NCBI GenBank assembly: GCA_023245265.1
Contig: JAHFKQ010000007.1
Span: 1-22,735, forward strand
Reading direction: 5' to 3'
Origin: Candidatus Collierbacteria bacterium
GTDB lineage: Bacteria; Patescibacteriota; Microgenomatia; UBA1400; MFAQ01
DNA length: 22,735 nucleotides
Shown: positions 1-5,948 of the stretch, piece after piece
Layout of the letters: every line of letters starts with the position of its first letter
How positions within the stretch are numbered: position 1 is the first letter of the stretch
The notes under the pieces: model-generated
Told to the model about the DNA's origin: nothing
Database searches by the model: none
What the model saw: the letters and a program-made list of their open reading frames with translations, nothing else
Translations under genes and position numbers: made by a program

Positions 1-1
1 G

Positions 2-490
2 ATTACCGGTCCGGTGAATCGAGCCGAAACTTTTTTGATTAATAAAGTGGGGGAGTACGAAATTGCCGGAGTCCAAATTTCCGCGACCGGAACCTTTCAT
101 GATAAAACCAACGGCTCCGAAAGAGGAAAAAATTTGCTGATTTCCGTAGTCATGGATGGTCTGCATTTGGTACATTTGGGAGACCTGGGAACGAAGCTCA
201 CAGACTCACAAGTAGAAAAACTGGGAGCAGTGGATGTTTTAATGATTCCGGTGGGGGGACATTTCACTATAGATGCGGAAGAAGCTTTGGATTTATTGAA
301 AGAAATTCAACCCTCTTATGCGATTCCCATGCATTACAAAACAGCCGAATCCAAAATCGATGGTTTAGCCGGATTAGAAAGCTTTTTGGAGAAGAATAAG
401 TATCCTTTAGCCGGTGAGTCGGTTCACAAAATTAAACTCGACGAAAACAGTTTGCCGGACGACACTCAAATATTACTGATGAATGGCTAG
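2..490 (+). CDS. MBL-fold metal-dependent hydrolase, 3' part (5' end outside window)
   Basis: This is the C-terminal part of a metallo-beta-lactamase-fold protein of the small 'Zn-dependent hydrolase' type that is common in Patescibacteria. The frame is open to the left window edge, so the GTG at 14 is not a believable start and the gene begins outside. Visible family marks are NKVGEYEIAGVQ, the strand-turn HLVHLGDLG, DVLMIPVGG and the C-terminal metal-ligand region AIPMHYKT. The usual HxHxDH metal site would lie in the missing N-terminal half. The substrate cannot be told from sequence. The last codons overlap the dnaB start by 8 bases, which implies co-transcription and translational coupling. 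The fold call is good; the function is open. Confidence 0.8.
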   Translation: MTGPVNRAETFLINKVGEYEIAGVQISATGTFHDKTNGSERGKNLLISVVMDGLHLVHLGDLGTKLTDSQVEKLGAVDVLMIPVGGHFTIDAEEALDLLKEIQPSYAIPMHYKTAESKIDGLAGLESFLEKNKYPLAGESVHKIKLDENSLPDDTQILLMNG

Positions 491-1799
491 CACTCGTCTT
501 CCGCCTCACGCCGACGATGCCGAAAGATCGATCCTCGGTTCTGTCTTGATTGATAAGGACGCTATTGTCGAAATTGCCGTCATTCTTCACTCGGAGATGT
601 TTTATAACGAGAATAACGGCAAGATTTTCGAAGCTATGTTGGCTTTGTACGAGAATCGAGACCCGATCGATGTACTCACTGTTTCCGATTGGCTGAAGAA
701 AAATAAAGTTTTGGACCGTGTGGGAGGCCGGGCCTATCTCTCTGAACTATCAAACGAAGTGCCGGTGGCGTCTCATGTGCCGAAGTATGCTCAGATTGTC
801 AAAGATTGTTTTATCAAGCGGATGCTTATCTCCGCCGGAGCGGCGATGGGGGAGATGGGTTTTGATGAAAGCAAGCCGCTAGGTGAGATTCTCGATAAAG
901 CCGAACAATCGGTCTACGCCTTGTCTCAATCTCATGTCAAGAAAACCTTTATTCCTATTCGTGAAGCCTTGGCCGAAAGTTTTGACCGCTTGGACAGTCT
1001 GCATAACTCGCCTGATGGTCTGCGGGGAGTCCCAACCGGTTTTTCGGACCTCGATAATATGTTGGCCGGTATGCAGGACAGTAACTTGATTATTTTGGCC
1101 GCCCGGCCTGGTATCGGAAAAACGACTCTCGCGACCAATATTGCCCAGTATGCGGCGGTAGAAAGAAAGATGCCGGTCGGCTACTTCGCACTCGAAATGA
1201 GTAACTTGGAAATGGTAGACCGTATGCTCGTTGGACAAGCGAATATTGACGCTTGGAAACTTAAAACAGGAAACTTGAAGGAAGATGATTTTGCGAGACT
1301 GTCCGAAAGCATGGGTGTCCTGGCGGATTCACCTCTTTACATTGATGACACCCCGGGACAATCTATTCTGGAGCTTCGTACCAAAGCCCGGAAACTGCAC
1401 TCACAAGTAGGTCTCAAGTTGTTGGTGGTGGATTACTTACAGCTGGTCGTGGGGGATAAATCTTACGACAGTCGGGTACAGGAAGTAGGGGCAATCTCGC
1501 AAGGACTAAAAAACTTAGCCCGTGAGCTAAAAATTCCGGTGGTGGCTTTATCTCAGCTGAATCGAGGTATCGAGAGTCGGACCGAAAAGATTCCCCAGCT
1601 GGCCGACCTGCGGGAATCGGGCAGTATTGAGCAGGATGCCGATGTGGTCATGTTCCTTTACCGACAAGATGATAATAATTTGGAAGACATGAAACTGGCG
1701 ATCGCCAAGCACCGAAATGGTAGTCTGGGTACGATCGATCTCAAGTTCCGTGGCGACAGAGTCAAGTTCTACGGGATCGACAGGGGCCACAAAGCGTAG
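483..1799 (+). CDS. dnaB: Replicative DNA helicase DnaB
   Basis: Hexameric 5'-3' helicase that unwinds DNA at the replication fork. The 438-residue length is normal for the family. Residues about 5-105 form the N-terminal DnaB_N helical domain (HADDAERSILGSVLIDKDA), and about 180-435 the RecA-like ATPase. Walker A is ARPGIGKTT with Lys213, Walker B is LLVVDYLQLV, and the conserved ALSQLNRGIE and DLRESGSIEQDADVV motifs follow. There is no intein, which is worth saying because dnaB is a frequent intein site. The ATG at 483 lies inside the end of the upstream MBL gene and no clear ribosome binding site precedes it, so translation is probably coupled. The sod gene follows after 44 bases. Confidence 0.97.
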   Translation: MASTRLPPHADDAERSILGSVLIDKDAIVEIAVILHSEMFYNENNGKIFEAMLALYENRDPIDVLTVSDWLKKNKVLDRVGGRAYLSELSNEVPVASHVPKYAQIVKDCFIKRMLISAGAAMGEMGFDESKPLGEILDKAEQSVYALSQSHVKKTFIPIREALAESFDRLDSLHNSPDGLRGVPTGFSDLDNMLAGMQDSNLIILAARPGIGKTTLATNIAQYAAVERKMPVGYFALEMSNLEMVDRMLVGQANIDAWKLKTGNLKEDDFARLSESMGVLADSPLYIDDTPGQSILELRTKARKLHSQVGLKLLVVDYLQLVVGDKSYDSRVQEVGAISQGLKNLARELKIPVVALSQLNRGIESRTEKIPQLADLRESGSIEQDADVVMFLYRQDDNNLEDMKLAIAKHRNGSLGTIDLKFRGDRVKFYGIDRGHKA

Positions 1800-1843
1800 T
1801 GGGTTGTGGTAAATTGATACATATACTAATTAAGTCTAAGTAC

Positions 1844-2437
1844 ATGTCCAAATCATATCCATATTCGTTAGATTCCTTACCTTATGCTTACGATGCTCTC
1901 GAGCCGGTGATAGATAAAGAGACGATGGAGATCCATCATGATAAGCATCACCAGGCCTATACCGATAATTTGAATAAGGCGATGGAGGCGAATGCCGAGT
2001 TACAAAGTAAATCTTTGGAAGAGCTGTTAGGTTCGAACTTGCCGGCAGTGAAGAATAATGCCGGGGGAGTTTGGAATCATGATTTTTTTTGGGCCAGTAT
2101 GACGACCCCCGACACGGGGCATATTGGGGAGGCTCTTATGGGTGAGTTGGAAAAGGCTTTTGGAAGTGTCGAAGAATTTATGGCTAAGTTCGAAGCGGCG
2201 GCCTTGGGTAGATTCGGAAGTGGTTGGGCTTGGCTGGTGAAGAACAAAACCGGAAGCTTGGAAATCCTCTCAACCGCGAATCAAGATAATCCTATGGTTG
2301 ATGGAGTGACACCTTTACTGGCCATCGATGTTTGGGAGCATGCTTACTACTTGAAGTACAAAAACAAAAGAGCCGATTATGTCAAAGCCTGGTGGGGAGT
2401 GGTGAACTGGGACAAAGTGGAGGAGCGGTTGGGATAA
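1844..2437 (+). CDS. sodA: Superoxide dismutase, Mn-type (Fe/Mn family)
   Basis: Cytoplasmic enzyme that converts superoxide to hydrogen peroxide and oxygen. With the ATG at 1844 the protein has 197 residues, a usual length, and begins in the typical way (YPYSLDSLPYAYDALEP). An in-frame GTG at 1799 would add 15 residues without homology, so I reject it. Metal ligands are His31 (in MEIHHDKHH), His79 (WNHDFFW), Asp162 and His166 (AIDVWEHAYY). Gly at NNAGGVWNH together with Gln147 in STANQDNP is the arrangement typical of Mn enzymes; Fe enzymes usually place the Gln near the second His. Cambialistic use cannot be excluded. A TATACT at 1822-1827 could be a -10 box, without a good -35. No Shine-Dalgarno sequence is seen. 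Confidence 0.95.
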   Translation: MSKSYPYSLDSLPYAYDALEPVIDKETMEIHHDKHHQAYTDNLNKAMEANAELQSKSLEELLGSNLPAVKNNAGGVWNHDFFWASMTTPDTGHIGEALMGELEKAFGSVEEFMAKFEAAALGRFGSGWAWLVKNKTGSLEILSTANQDNPMVDGVTPLLAIDVWEHAYYLKYKNKRADYVKAWWGVVNWDKVEERLG

Positions 2438-2442
2438 AAAAA

Positions 2443-2462
2443 GACCCCGCGGAGGCGGGGTC
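2443..2462 (-). terminator. Intrinsic terminator of the 2468-2920 gene
   Basis: Arms GACCCCGC (2443-2450) and GCGGGGTC (2455-2462) enclose a GGAG loop. Read on the minus strand the hairpin is followed by seven T, so it ends transcription of the minus-strand gene. It lies 5 bases after the sod stop. The plus-strand side lacks a good T-tract, so it may stop sod transcripts only partly. Confidence 0.9.
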
Positions 2463-2467
2463 GATGA

Positions 2468-2920
2468 TTATTTATGTTCGTATTCAATGTAGTACCATTT
2501 TGAGCCAAAAAGCGGGTGGTCTTGCCACAATTCCAACTGATGGGATTCGACGCGATAGCAGACCCATCGGCTTAGAAAATGGCTGGACCAAGGGAGCTTT
2601 TTGAGGTTCACGATAATGTAAATATTGCCGGGTTTTTCAACTCCCAGGCGAAACTTGGTGAGGTCTGAGGTTAAAGAAACCGGTTCCGCACTACCGGAGG
2701 AGAGCCAGGGTTGGGCTTTTATTTGGATGTAAGCAAAGTTGAAACTGGCAAGGGCGTAAATTAGCAGAGCCAAGCCAATATTTAACATGAATGTTGCAAC
2801 CACGAACGCGAACGAGAAGGGAAAATATAGGACGGGAAACAAATAGGATATTAGACCGAAAAAAACCATCAAGGAAATCATTCCCATAGCGACGATTTTA
2901 AGGGTTCTCTCTAGGTTCAA
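2468..2920 (-). CDS. Small two-helix membrane protein, paralogue of the 3025-3462 product
   Basis: I do not recognise a named family. The product has 150 residues. Two hydrophobic segments (about residues 8-30 and 33-62) precede a soluble C-terminal domain that ends in W-Y-Y-I-E-Y. The start is TTG at 2918-2920, five bases after a clean GGAGG; no ATG is equally well placed. The C-terminal half aligns with that of the next gene on the same strand: LKKLP/LKTSP, SRWVCY/GRWTVY, LELWQD/LQIYRD and KWYYI/RWFYI, so the two are old tandem paralogues. The gene has its own promoter (2965-2993) and terminator (2443-2462), and so is an independent unit. Its job may lie at the inner face of the membrane, but this is a guess. 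Confidence 0.75.
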   Translation of the reverse strand: MNLERTLKIVAMGMISLMVFFGLISYLFPVLYFPFSFAFVVATFMLNIGLALLIYALASFNFAYIQIKAQPWLSSGSAEPVSLTSDLTKFRLGVEKPGNIYIIVNLKKLPWSSHFLSRWVCYRVESHQLELWQDHPLFGSKWYYIEYEHK

Positions 2921-2964
2921 ATAGACCTCCGTTTGATGTTAAGCTGCGGGTTTTGACCGCCGAT

Positions 2965-2993
2965 ATTCTAGATTATAGGGCTCAGATTGTCAA
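2965..2993 (-). promoter_or_regulatory. Promoter of the 2468-2920 gene
   Basis: On the minus strand TTGACA (2988-2993) and TAGAAT (2965-2970) are separated by exactly 17 bases. This would give a leader of about 38 bases that contains the GGAGG. The -35 box directly abuts the terminator of the upstream gene. An alternative TATAAT lies inside the spacer. Confidence 0.65.
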
Positions 2994-2994
2994 G

Positions 2995-3019
2995 AAAAAC
3001 CCCGCTTGGTAGCGGGGTT
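2995..3019 (-). terminator. Intrinsic terminator of the 3025-3462 gene
   Basis: Arms AACCCCGCT (2998-3006) and AGCGGGGTT (3011-3019) with loop TGGT. On the minus strand the T-tract is at 2995-2999. It starts 6 bases after the stop codon of the gene. Confidence 0.9.
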
Positions 3020-3024
3020 GGATG

Positions 3025-3462
3025 CTAGGCTTTCTTGAGGATATAGAACCAGCGCTCGTAAGGTTCGGTGTTGTCGCGGTAGATTTGTAGATCACTGCCA
3101 GGGTCGGTATAGACGGTCCAGCGGCCGAGAAGAGCTAGGCGGTGAGGGCTGGTTTTGAGACCGAGAATGATCTCCCGTCCCACACCATCGAGACGCACAT
3201 TGATAGTTTTGGCAGTGCGGTTGATCCAATTGATGGTGCAGGGCCCGTACTTAACTCCTTGTGAGCCAAGTAAGCCGGATTGGTTAACAACATAACTCCA
3301 GTCGAAAAATTGGATAACAAAAATTCGAATCATCAAAGCGAAAACCAAAGTGACGATTATCTTAAACAACAAGGTCCAGACGGGGTTGGCAAGCGTTAGA
3401 ATGATGGCTAAGAACCCAAAGAATATATATAGCAGGTAGACGAACTCTTTTGATTTGTCCAT
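3025..3462 (-). CDS. Small two-helix membrane protein, paralogue of the 2468-2920 product
   Basis: Unrecognised family, 145 residues. Hydrophobic helices at about residues 8-25 and 28-52 are followed by a soluble C-terminal domain with LGRWTVYTD, LQIYRD and RWFYI, which matches the neighbouring gene's C terminus. The helices themselves differ, so the soluble part is what is conserved. The ATG at 3460-3462 is preceded by AGGAG at good spacing. A TATAAT at 3495-3500 (minus strand) upstream and a terminator downstream make it an independent unit. The tandem arrangement suggests duplication followed by divergence. Function unknown. Confidence 0.75.
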   Translation of the reverse strand: MDKSKEFVYLLYIFFGFLAIILTLANPVWTLLFKIIVTLVFALMIRIFVIQFFDWSYVVNQSGLLGSQGVKYGPCTINWINRTAKTINVRLDGVGREIILGLKTSPHRLALLGRWTVYTDPGSDLQIYRDNTEPYERWFYILKKA

Positions 3463-3494
3463 GAAGCTCCTTTTGTCAGGGTGCGTTGGGGGAG

Positions 3495-3500
3495 ATTATA
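3495..3500 (-). promoter_or_regulatory. -10 box (TATAAT) upstream of the 3025-3462 gene
   Basis: A perfect TATAAT on the minus strand. A weak TTACCT lies 16 bases upstream as a possible -35. The implied leader carries the AGGAG ribosome binding site. Confidence 0.5.
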
Positions 3501-3530
3501 GCAGAATAGAGCCTATAGGTAAGTGATTAG

Positions 3531-3613
3531 TGCCGAGAGAGGGGATCGAACCCTCACGAGGTTGCCCTCACAGGTTTTTGAGACCTGAGCGTATACCATT
3601 CCGCCATCTCGGC
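3531..3613 (-). tRNA. tRNA-Leu (anticodon CAA)
   Basis: A complete class II cloverleaf on the minus strand. The acceptor GCCGAGA (3607-3613) pairs with TCTCGGC (3532-3538), with discriminator A at 3531. The D-stem is GCG/CGC. The anticodon stem CAGGT/ACCTG holds loop CTCAAAA, giving anticodon CAA at 3578-3580, which reads UUG. A long variable arm (GAGGGCAACCTC) and a T-arm GAGGG-TTCGATC-CCCTC follow. The 3' CCA is not encoded (ACT instead), so it must be added by a CCA transferase. A damaged second copy lies directly upstream at 3642-3726. Confidence 0.95.
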
Positions 3614-3641
3614 TAACAACATAATTTTAACTCAATTCAAG

Positions 3642-3726
3642 AGGTTTTTGAGCGCCCTCGTCCCAACTCGGGCACTTCGCCTGTCAGTAGGCTCAGCCTA
3701 AGCGTATACCATTCCGCCATCTCGGC
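3642..3726 (-). pseudogene. Broken tRNA-Leu copy (5' half intact)
   Basis: The 26 bases at 3701-3726 are identical to 3588-3613, covering the acceptor 5' strand and the whole D-arm of the real tRNA-Leu. The 11 bases at 3642-3652 are identical to 3572-3582, covering its anticodon loop and most of the 3' anticodon stem. Between them, where the real gene has five bases, lie 48 unrelated bases (3653-3700) with an inverted repeat TAGGC-TGA-GCCTA on the minus strand. There is no matching T-arm or 3' acceptor strand. It cannot fold into a tRNA and is best read as a partial duplication with an insertion or rearrangement. A working intron-containing tRNA is unlikely because the 3' half is missing. Confidence 0.65.
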
Positions 3727-3754
3727 AATATGGCTATTATACCAATTTCGGCAC

Positions 3755-3778
3755 AAAAAACCCCGCCTGGTGGCGGGG
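3755..3778 (-). terminator. Intrinsic terminator of the 4366-to-3790 small-protein operon
   Basis: Arms CCCCGCC (3761-3767) and GGCGGGG (3772-3778), loop TGGT, with six T on the minus strand (3755-3760). It lies 11 bases after the stop codon of the last gene of the operon. Confidence 0.9.
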
Positions 3779-3789
3779 ATGGTAAGAAA

Positions 3790-3963
3790 TTAGCTTTTGT
3801 ACTCGATGATGCAAGTGAGGTGAGTATAGTGCTGGGTAGAGCTTTGTAGCCAGGTAAGCTTCCTGTCTTTATTGCCAAGTGGCAGTTCGGCTAAGAATTG
3901 ATTGATCGCTTCTGCCATTACATCATAATCTTTATATTCATCAGAATCGAAAATTTTGATCAT
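3790..3963 (-). CDS. Small Cse60-like protein
   Basis: A 57-residue protein that starts MIKIFDSDEYKDYDVMAEA. The pattern of an N-terminal 'K-x-F-D' strand, an acidic helix ending in N-x-F-L, and a C-terminal strand ending I-I-E-Y resembles the small Cse60 family, which is named from sporulation genes but is widespread. Here the name says nothing about sporulation. The ATG at 3961-3963 has GGAGG six bases upstream; a longer reading of this frame back to 4275 would ignore that site and run through the middle gene in another frame. Last gene of a three-gene minus-strand operon ending in an intrinsic terminator. The family call is tentative; that it is a real gene is fairly sure. Confidence 0.7.
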   Translation of the reverse strand: MIKIFDSDEYKDYDVMAEAINQFLAELPLGNKDRKLTWLQSSTQHYTHLTCIIEYKS

Positions 3964-3980
3964 ATTACCTCCGTATCGTT

Positions 3981-4154
3981 TTATGATGTTAAAAGATGGC
4001 TGATGCCAACAATTACCAAGATCATGACAAGAAAAAAGCAGGTCGAAAGTAGAGAATAGGTGCTTAGCAACGAGAGACCAAGGGAAGTAGCGGTCAAAAT
4101 GGCCACGATTAAGAGAATCCAAAGAGTGAGAGTGTATAGAAAGTGATGTCTCAT
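3981..4154 (-). CDS. 57-residue two-helix membrane protein
   Basis: Too short for most gene callers, but well supported. Its ATG overlaps the TGA of the upstream gene in the ATGA arrangement (4151-4154), so it is probably translated by coupling; no strong ribosome binding site of its own is visible. It begins MRHHFLYTLTLWILL and is almost wholly hydrophobic, with two predicted transmembrane helices at about residues 6-30 and 34-53. It ends 17 bases before the start of the Cse60-like gene. No family is recognised. Overlap with its neighbour and shared orientation suggest that the two membrane proteins act together. Confidence 0.6.
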   Translation of the reverse strand: MRHHFLYTLTLWILLIVAILTATSLGLSLLSTYSLLSTCFFLVMILVIVGISHLLTS

Positions 4155-4366
4155 TTGGAGTCCGGATGATCAGGAGATTTGGACAAATTCCCGGGTAGAC
4201 CTTTGGCTGCCCGGCCGGGCAGGAGATTGATGATGACGACGGTGATGAGAAAAATAGTGGCCGGTGTAATCCCAAAGTAGAACCAGAGGACTAAATTGGG
4301 GCCGGCAAAGAAGCCACCGGTGAGCATCAACATAAAAACGGAGACACCTAAAGCGACGGTAACCAT
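4151..4366 (-). CDS. 71-residue two-helix membrane protein
   Basis: Short membrane protein starting MVTVALGVSVFMLML, with helices at about residues 3-20 and 24-50 and a polar C-terminal tail ending in SPDHPDSK. The tail probably lies in the cytoplasm, after the RAAKGLPG stretch by the positive-inside rule. The ATG at 4364-4366 has AGGAG seven bases upstream. First gene of a three-gene operon (4366 to 3790); the stop overlaps the next start as ATGA. I know no family for it. Confidence 0.7.
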   Translation of the reverse strand: MVTVALGVSVFMLMLTGGFFAGPNLVLWFYFGITPATIFLITVVIINLLPGRAAKGLPGNLSKSPDHPDSK

Positions 4367-4429
4367 ACGCTCTCCTTTTTGGGCTCTAAGCCCAGAGTAA
4401 AATTTTAAATAGCACAGTAGCTGGCCTAT

Positions 4430-4435
4430 ATTATA
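4430..4435 (-). promoter_or_regulatory. -10 box (TATAAT) for the small-protein operon
   Basis: A perfect TATAAT on the minus strand about 65 bases before the first start codon of the operon. I see no convincing -35. The predicted leader also contains a GGGCTTAGAGCCC inverted repeat (4380-4392), which could be structural. Confidence 0.45.
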
Positions 4436-4462
4436 CCTCAGGGGTCAAAAAGCAAGCGGGGG

Positions 4463-4492
4463 TTGTCTCAGGCATGGCTCTAGGAGTAAAAT
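4463..4492 (+). promoter_or_regulatory. efp promoter, probably leaderless
   Basis: TTGTCT (4463-4468) and TAAAAT (4487-4492) are separated by 18 bases. The -10 box ends six bases before the efp ATG, so transcription should begin at or next to the start codon. No Shine-Dalgarno sequence fits between. Confidence 0.6.
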
Positions 4493-4498
4493 ACCCTC

Positions 4499-5059
4499 AT
4501 GATAGATGTGAATAAGCTCAAAGTTGGTGTGACCTTTACCGAGGACGGTATTCCATTTCGGGTGACGAAATATGACTTTACCAAGATGGGCCGTGGACAT
4601 GCCACCATCAAGGTTAAAGCTCGTAATTTGAACTCGGGGGCCATCGAAACCAAGGGTTATATTTCGGGAAATATGGTTGAAGACATTGCCTTAGATAAAC
4701 GGCATTTACAGTATCTTTATAAGGATGAAGACAAGGCTTATTTTATGGATCCGGCCAGTTTTGAGCAGGTAGAGATCCCCTTAAAGGTCTTGGGGGATGA
4801 TGTTCTGTATCTGGTCGAGGGGGAAAAGGCTTGGGTCCTGTTTTGGGATGAGCGGATCTTGGGGGTCGAAGTGCCTTCGTCTGTCATTATGGAGATTACC
4901 GAGAGTGAACCGGGAGCGAGAGGTAACACGGTAAGTAATGTTCTCAAACCGGCGAAAACGGCCTCGGGACTAACGGTCATGGTGCCACTATTCATTAACC
5001 CAGGCGACAAAATCAAGATCAATACCGAGTCGGGAGAGTACACCGGCAGGGCTAATTAA
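4499..5059 (+). CDS. efp: Translation elongation factor P
   Basis: EF-P binds between the P and E sites of the ribosome and relieves stalling at polyproline. At 186 residues it is full length. Residues 1-62 form the KOW-like domain I, followed by two OB domains; the C-terminal signature is clear (GNTVSNVLKPAK, VPLFINPGDKIKI, TGEY-like SGEYTGRAN). The tip of the domain I loop reads TKMGRGHA, which places Arg32 where E. coli EF-P has its modified Lys34, and Met in place of the usual Pro. Arg at this place is known from rhamnosylated EF-P (EarP), but no earP is in this window. A promoter directly before the ATG suggests leaderless translation. Confidence 0.97.
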   Translation: MIDVNKLKVGVTFTEDGIPFRVTKYDFTKMGRGHATIKVKARNLNSGAIETKGYISGNMVEDIALDKRHLQYLYKDEDKAYFMDPASFEQVEIPLKVLGDDVLYLVEGEKAWVLFWDERILGVEVPSSVIMEITESEPGARGNTVSNVLKPAKTASGLTVMVPLFINPGDKIKINTESGEYTGRAN

Positions 5060-5061
5060 AA

Positions 5062-5083
5062 AACCCGCCTAAAAAGGCGGGTT
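5062..5083 (-). terminator. Intrinsic terminator between efp and the 5090-5428 gene
   Basis: Arms AACCCGCC (5062-5069) and GGCGGGTT (5076-5083), loop TAAAAA. On the minus strand it is followed by a T-rich tract, so it serves the minus-strand gene; in the plus direction it starts 2 bases after the efp stop and may act on both sides. Confidence 0.88.
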
Positions 5084-5089
5084 AGTGGT

Positions 5090-5428
5090 TTACCGAGCAT
5101 CCATATTTATCGGAGCGGACAAAGTGAGTGAAGAGAGGCCAAGCCGGATAAAGACCTCCCAATGGGCGCGTACTTCTGAGGGAAGAATTTCGCCGAAGTC
5201 GTGCGTGTAGCGATTGAAAGACGAAATTCGTTTGGGGAGGAAAATCTCCTGCTGACTTCTCGTGATCATGTCGGCCGCGGCCGCGGGAAGGAGCCGAAGA
5301 TAGCCACGATTGAAAGGAGGGTCTACTTCCAAAGTGCGGAAAATAACCTCGGCTTCTTTCATAACCTCTTCGCTAGGGTTGGTGGTAACCTGATATCGAT
5401 TATTTTTAAAAATTAGATAGAAATCCAA
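5090..5428 (-). CDS. Unknown small protein
   Basis: A 112-residue soluble protein of no known family. It starts MDFYLIFKNNRYQV; this opening resembles that of the 15299-15640 product (MNNWLVFYKNKYRV), with an aromatic-hydrophobic-F-K-N-[RK]-Y-[QR]-V pattern, so the two may share an N-terminal module. The start is TTG at 5426-5428, seven bases after a clean GGAGG. A possible -10 (TAATAT on the minus strand, 5470-5475) lies upstream, and a terminator downstream at 5062-5083, making it a separate unit. No signal peptide or membrane segment is seen. Confidence 0.65.
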   Translation of the reverse strand: MDFYLIFKNNRYQVTTNPSEEVMKEAEVIFRTLEVDPPFNRGYLRLLPAAAADMITRSQQEIFLPKRISSFNRYTHDFGEILPSEVRAHWEVFIRLGLSSLTLSAPINMDAR

Positions 5429-5477
5429 TTTTCTACCTCCTGTTTAAGGTGCGGGGTGAAAAACTTTGTATATTATC

Positions 5478-5924
5478 TTACCGAACCAAGAGAATGACAA
5501 GTAGAACCAAGAACTGAGGCAGAAGACCCCAGAATCGGTTGGGGGTGGAGCGGTGCATCCAGGTGTGAAAGGCGGCGAACTTTTTGATAAAAGGGCTACG
5601 GTATTCCAAGAATAAGTAGGGAAATTCAAGAAAGTCCGGTAGCAAACCAAAAAACCAGCCTAACCAGGGCCGCCAATCAAAAGGTCGGCCGGCTTGAAAA
5701 AATAGATAGACCAGCAAAATAGAAAGAGGAAAGTCAAAAAATAATTCTTGTAAAAAGGCGGCCTTTTTACTTTTACGACGACTAGTCAAGCCTTGGCCGA
5801 CATCCCAGTGAGGAACTCGATCTTCGAGAAAATGTGAGGCGAGAATAAGGGGAATACTAATAAAGGGATTGGGAATCTTGGAAGCAATCAGAGCGCCGGT
5901 TGGTCCATGTGCAATCGAGAGCAT
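5478..5924 (-). CDS. Membrane protein resembling YdjM/DUF457 metal-dependent hydrolases
   Basis: A 148-residue membrane protein. Its N-terminal half has the pattern HGPTGALIASK, then SHFLEDRVPHWD, as in the membrane-bound 'metal-dependent hydrolase' group (DUF457/YdjM-like), where the His and Asp residues are thought to bind metal. Hydrophobic segments lie at about residues 18-31, 62-76, 88-107 and 132-147. A further HTWMHRS motif near residue 120 adds two His. Catalysis is not proven for this group, so I give no function. The gene diverges from the Lgt-like gene with only 24 bases between start codons, and the two may share a palindromic -10 element. No terminator of its own is seen. Confidence 0.6.
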   Translation of the reverse strand: MLSIAHGPTGALIASKIPNPFISIPLILASHFLEDRVPHWDVGQGLTSRRKSKKAAFLQELFFDFPLSILLVYLFFQAGRPFDWRPWLGWFFGLLPDFLEFPYLFLEYRSPFIKKFAAFHTWMHRSTPNRFWGLLPQFLVLLVILLVR

Positions 5925-5934
5925 GTGTTTTTTT

Positions 5935-5942
5935 AGTATACT
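5935..5942. promoter_or_regulatory. Palindromic -10 element shared by divergent genes
   Basis: AGTATACT is its own reverse complement, so it gives TATACT on both strands. On the plus strand it ends six bases before the ATG at 5949; on the minus strand ten bases before the ATG at 5924. Both transcripts would be leaderless or nearly so. No good -35 is visible on either side. Confidence 0.45.
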
Positions 5943-5948
5943 CTAGTT

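Noticed and set aside
1799..1843. N-terminal extension of superoxide dismutase from GTG 1799
   Set aside because: The added residues have no family match, the GTG sits on the dnaB stop, and the ATG at 1844 gives the normal family start.
3588..3726. Integrative element bounded by tRNA repeats
   Set aside because: The 26-base repeats enclose only about 90 bases without genes, and att repeats normally copy the tRNA 3' end, not the 5' half.
3790..4275. 161-codon minus-strand frame
   Set aside because: Only the last 57 codons have a proper GGAGG start and a family-like pattern. The upstream part reads through the 57-codon membrane gene in a wrong frame.
4380..4392. Intrinsic terminator GGGCTCTAAGCCC
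   Set aside because: The inverted repeat lies in the leader of the small-protein operon. On the minus strand AAAAAGG follows instead of a T-tract, so it is not a terminator for that strand.
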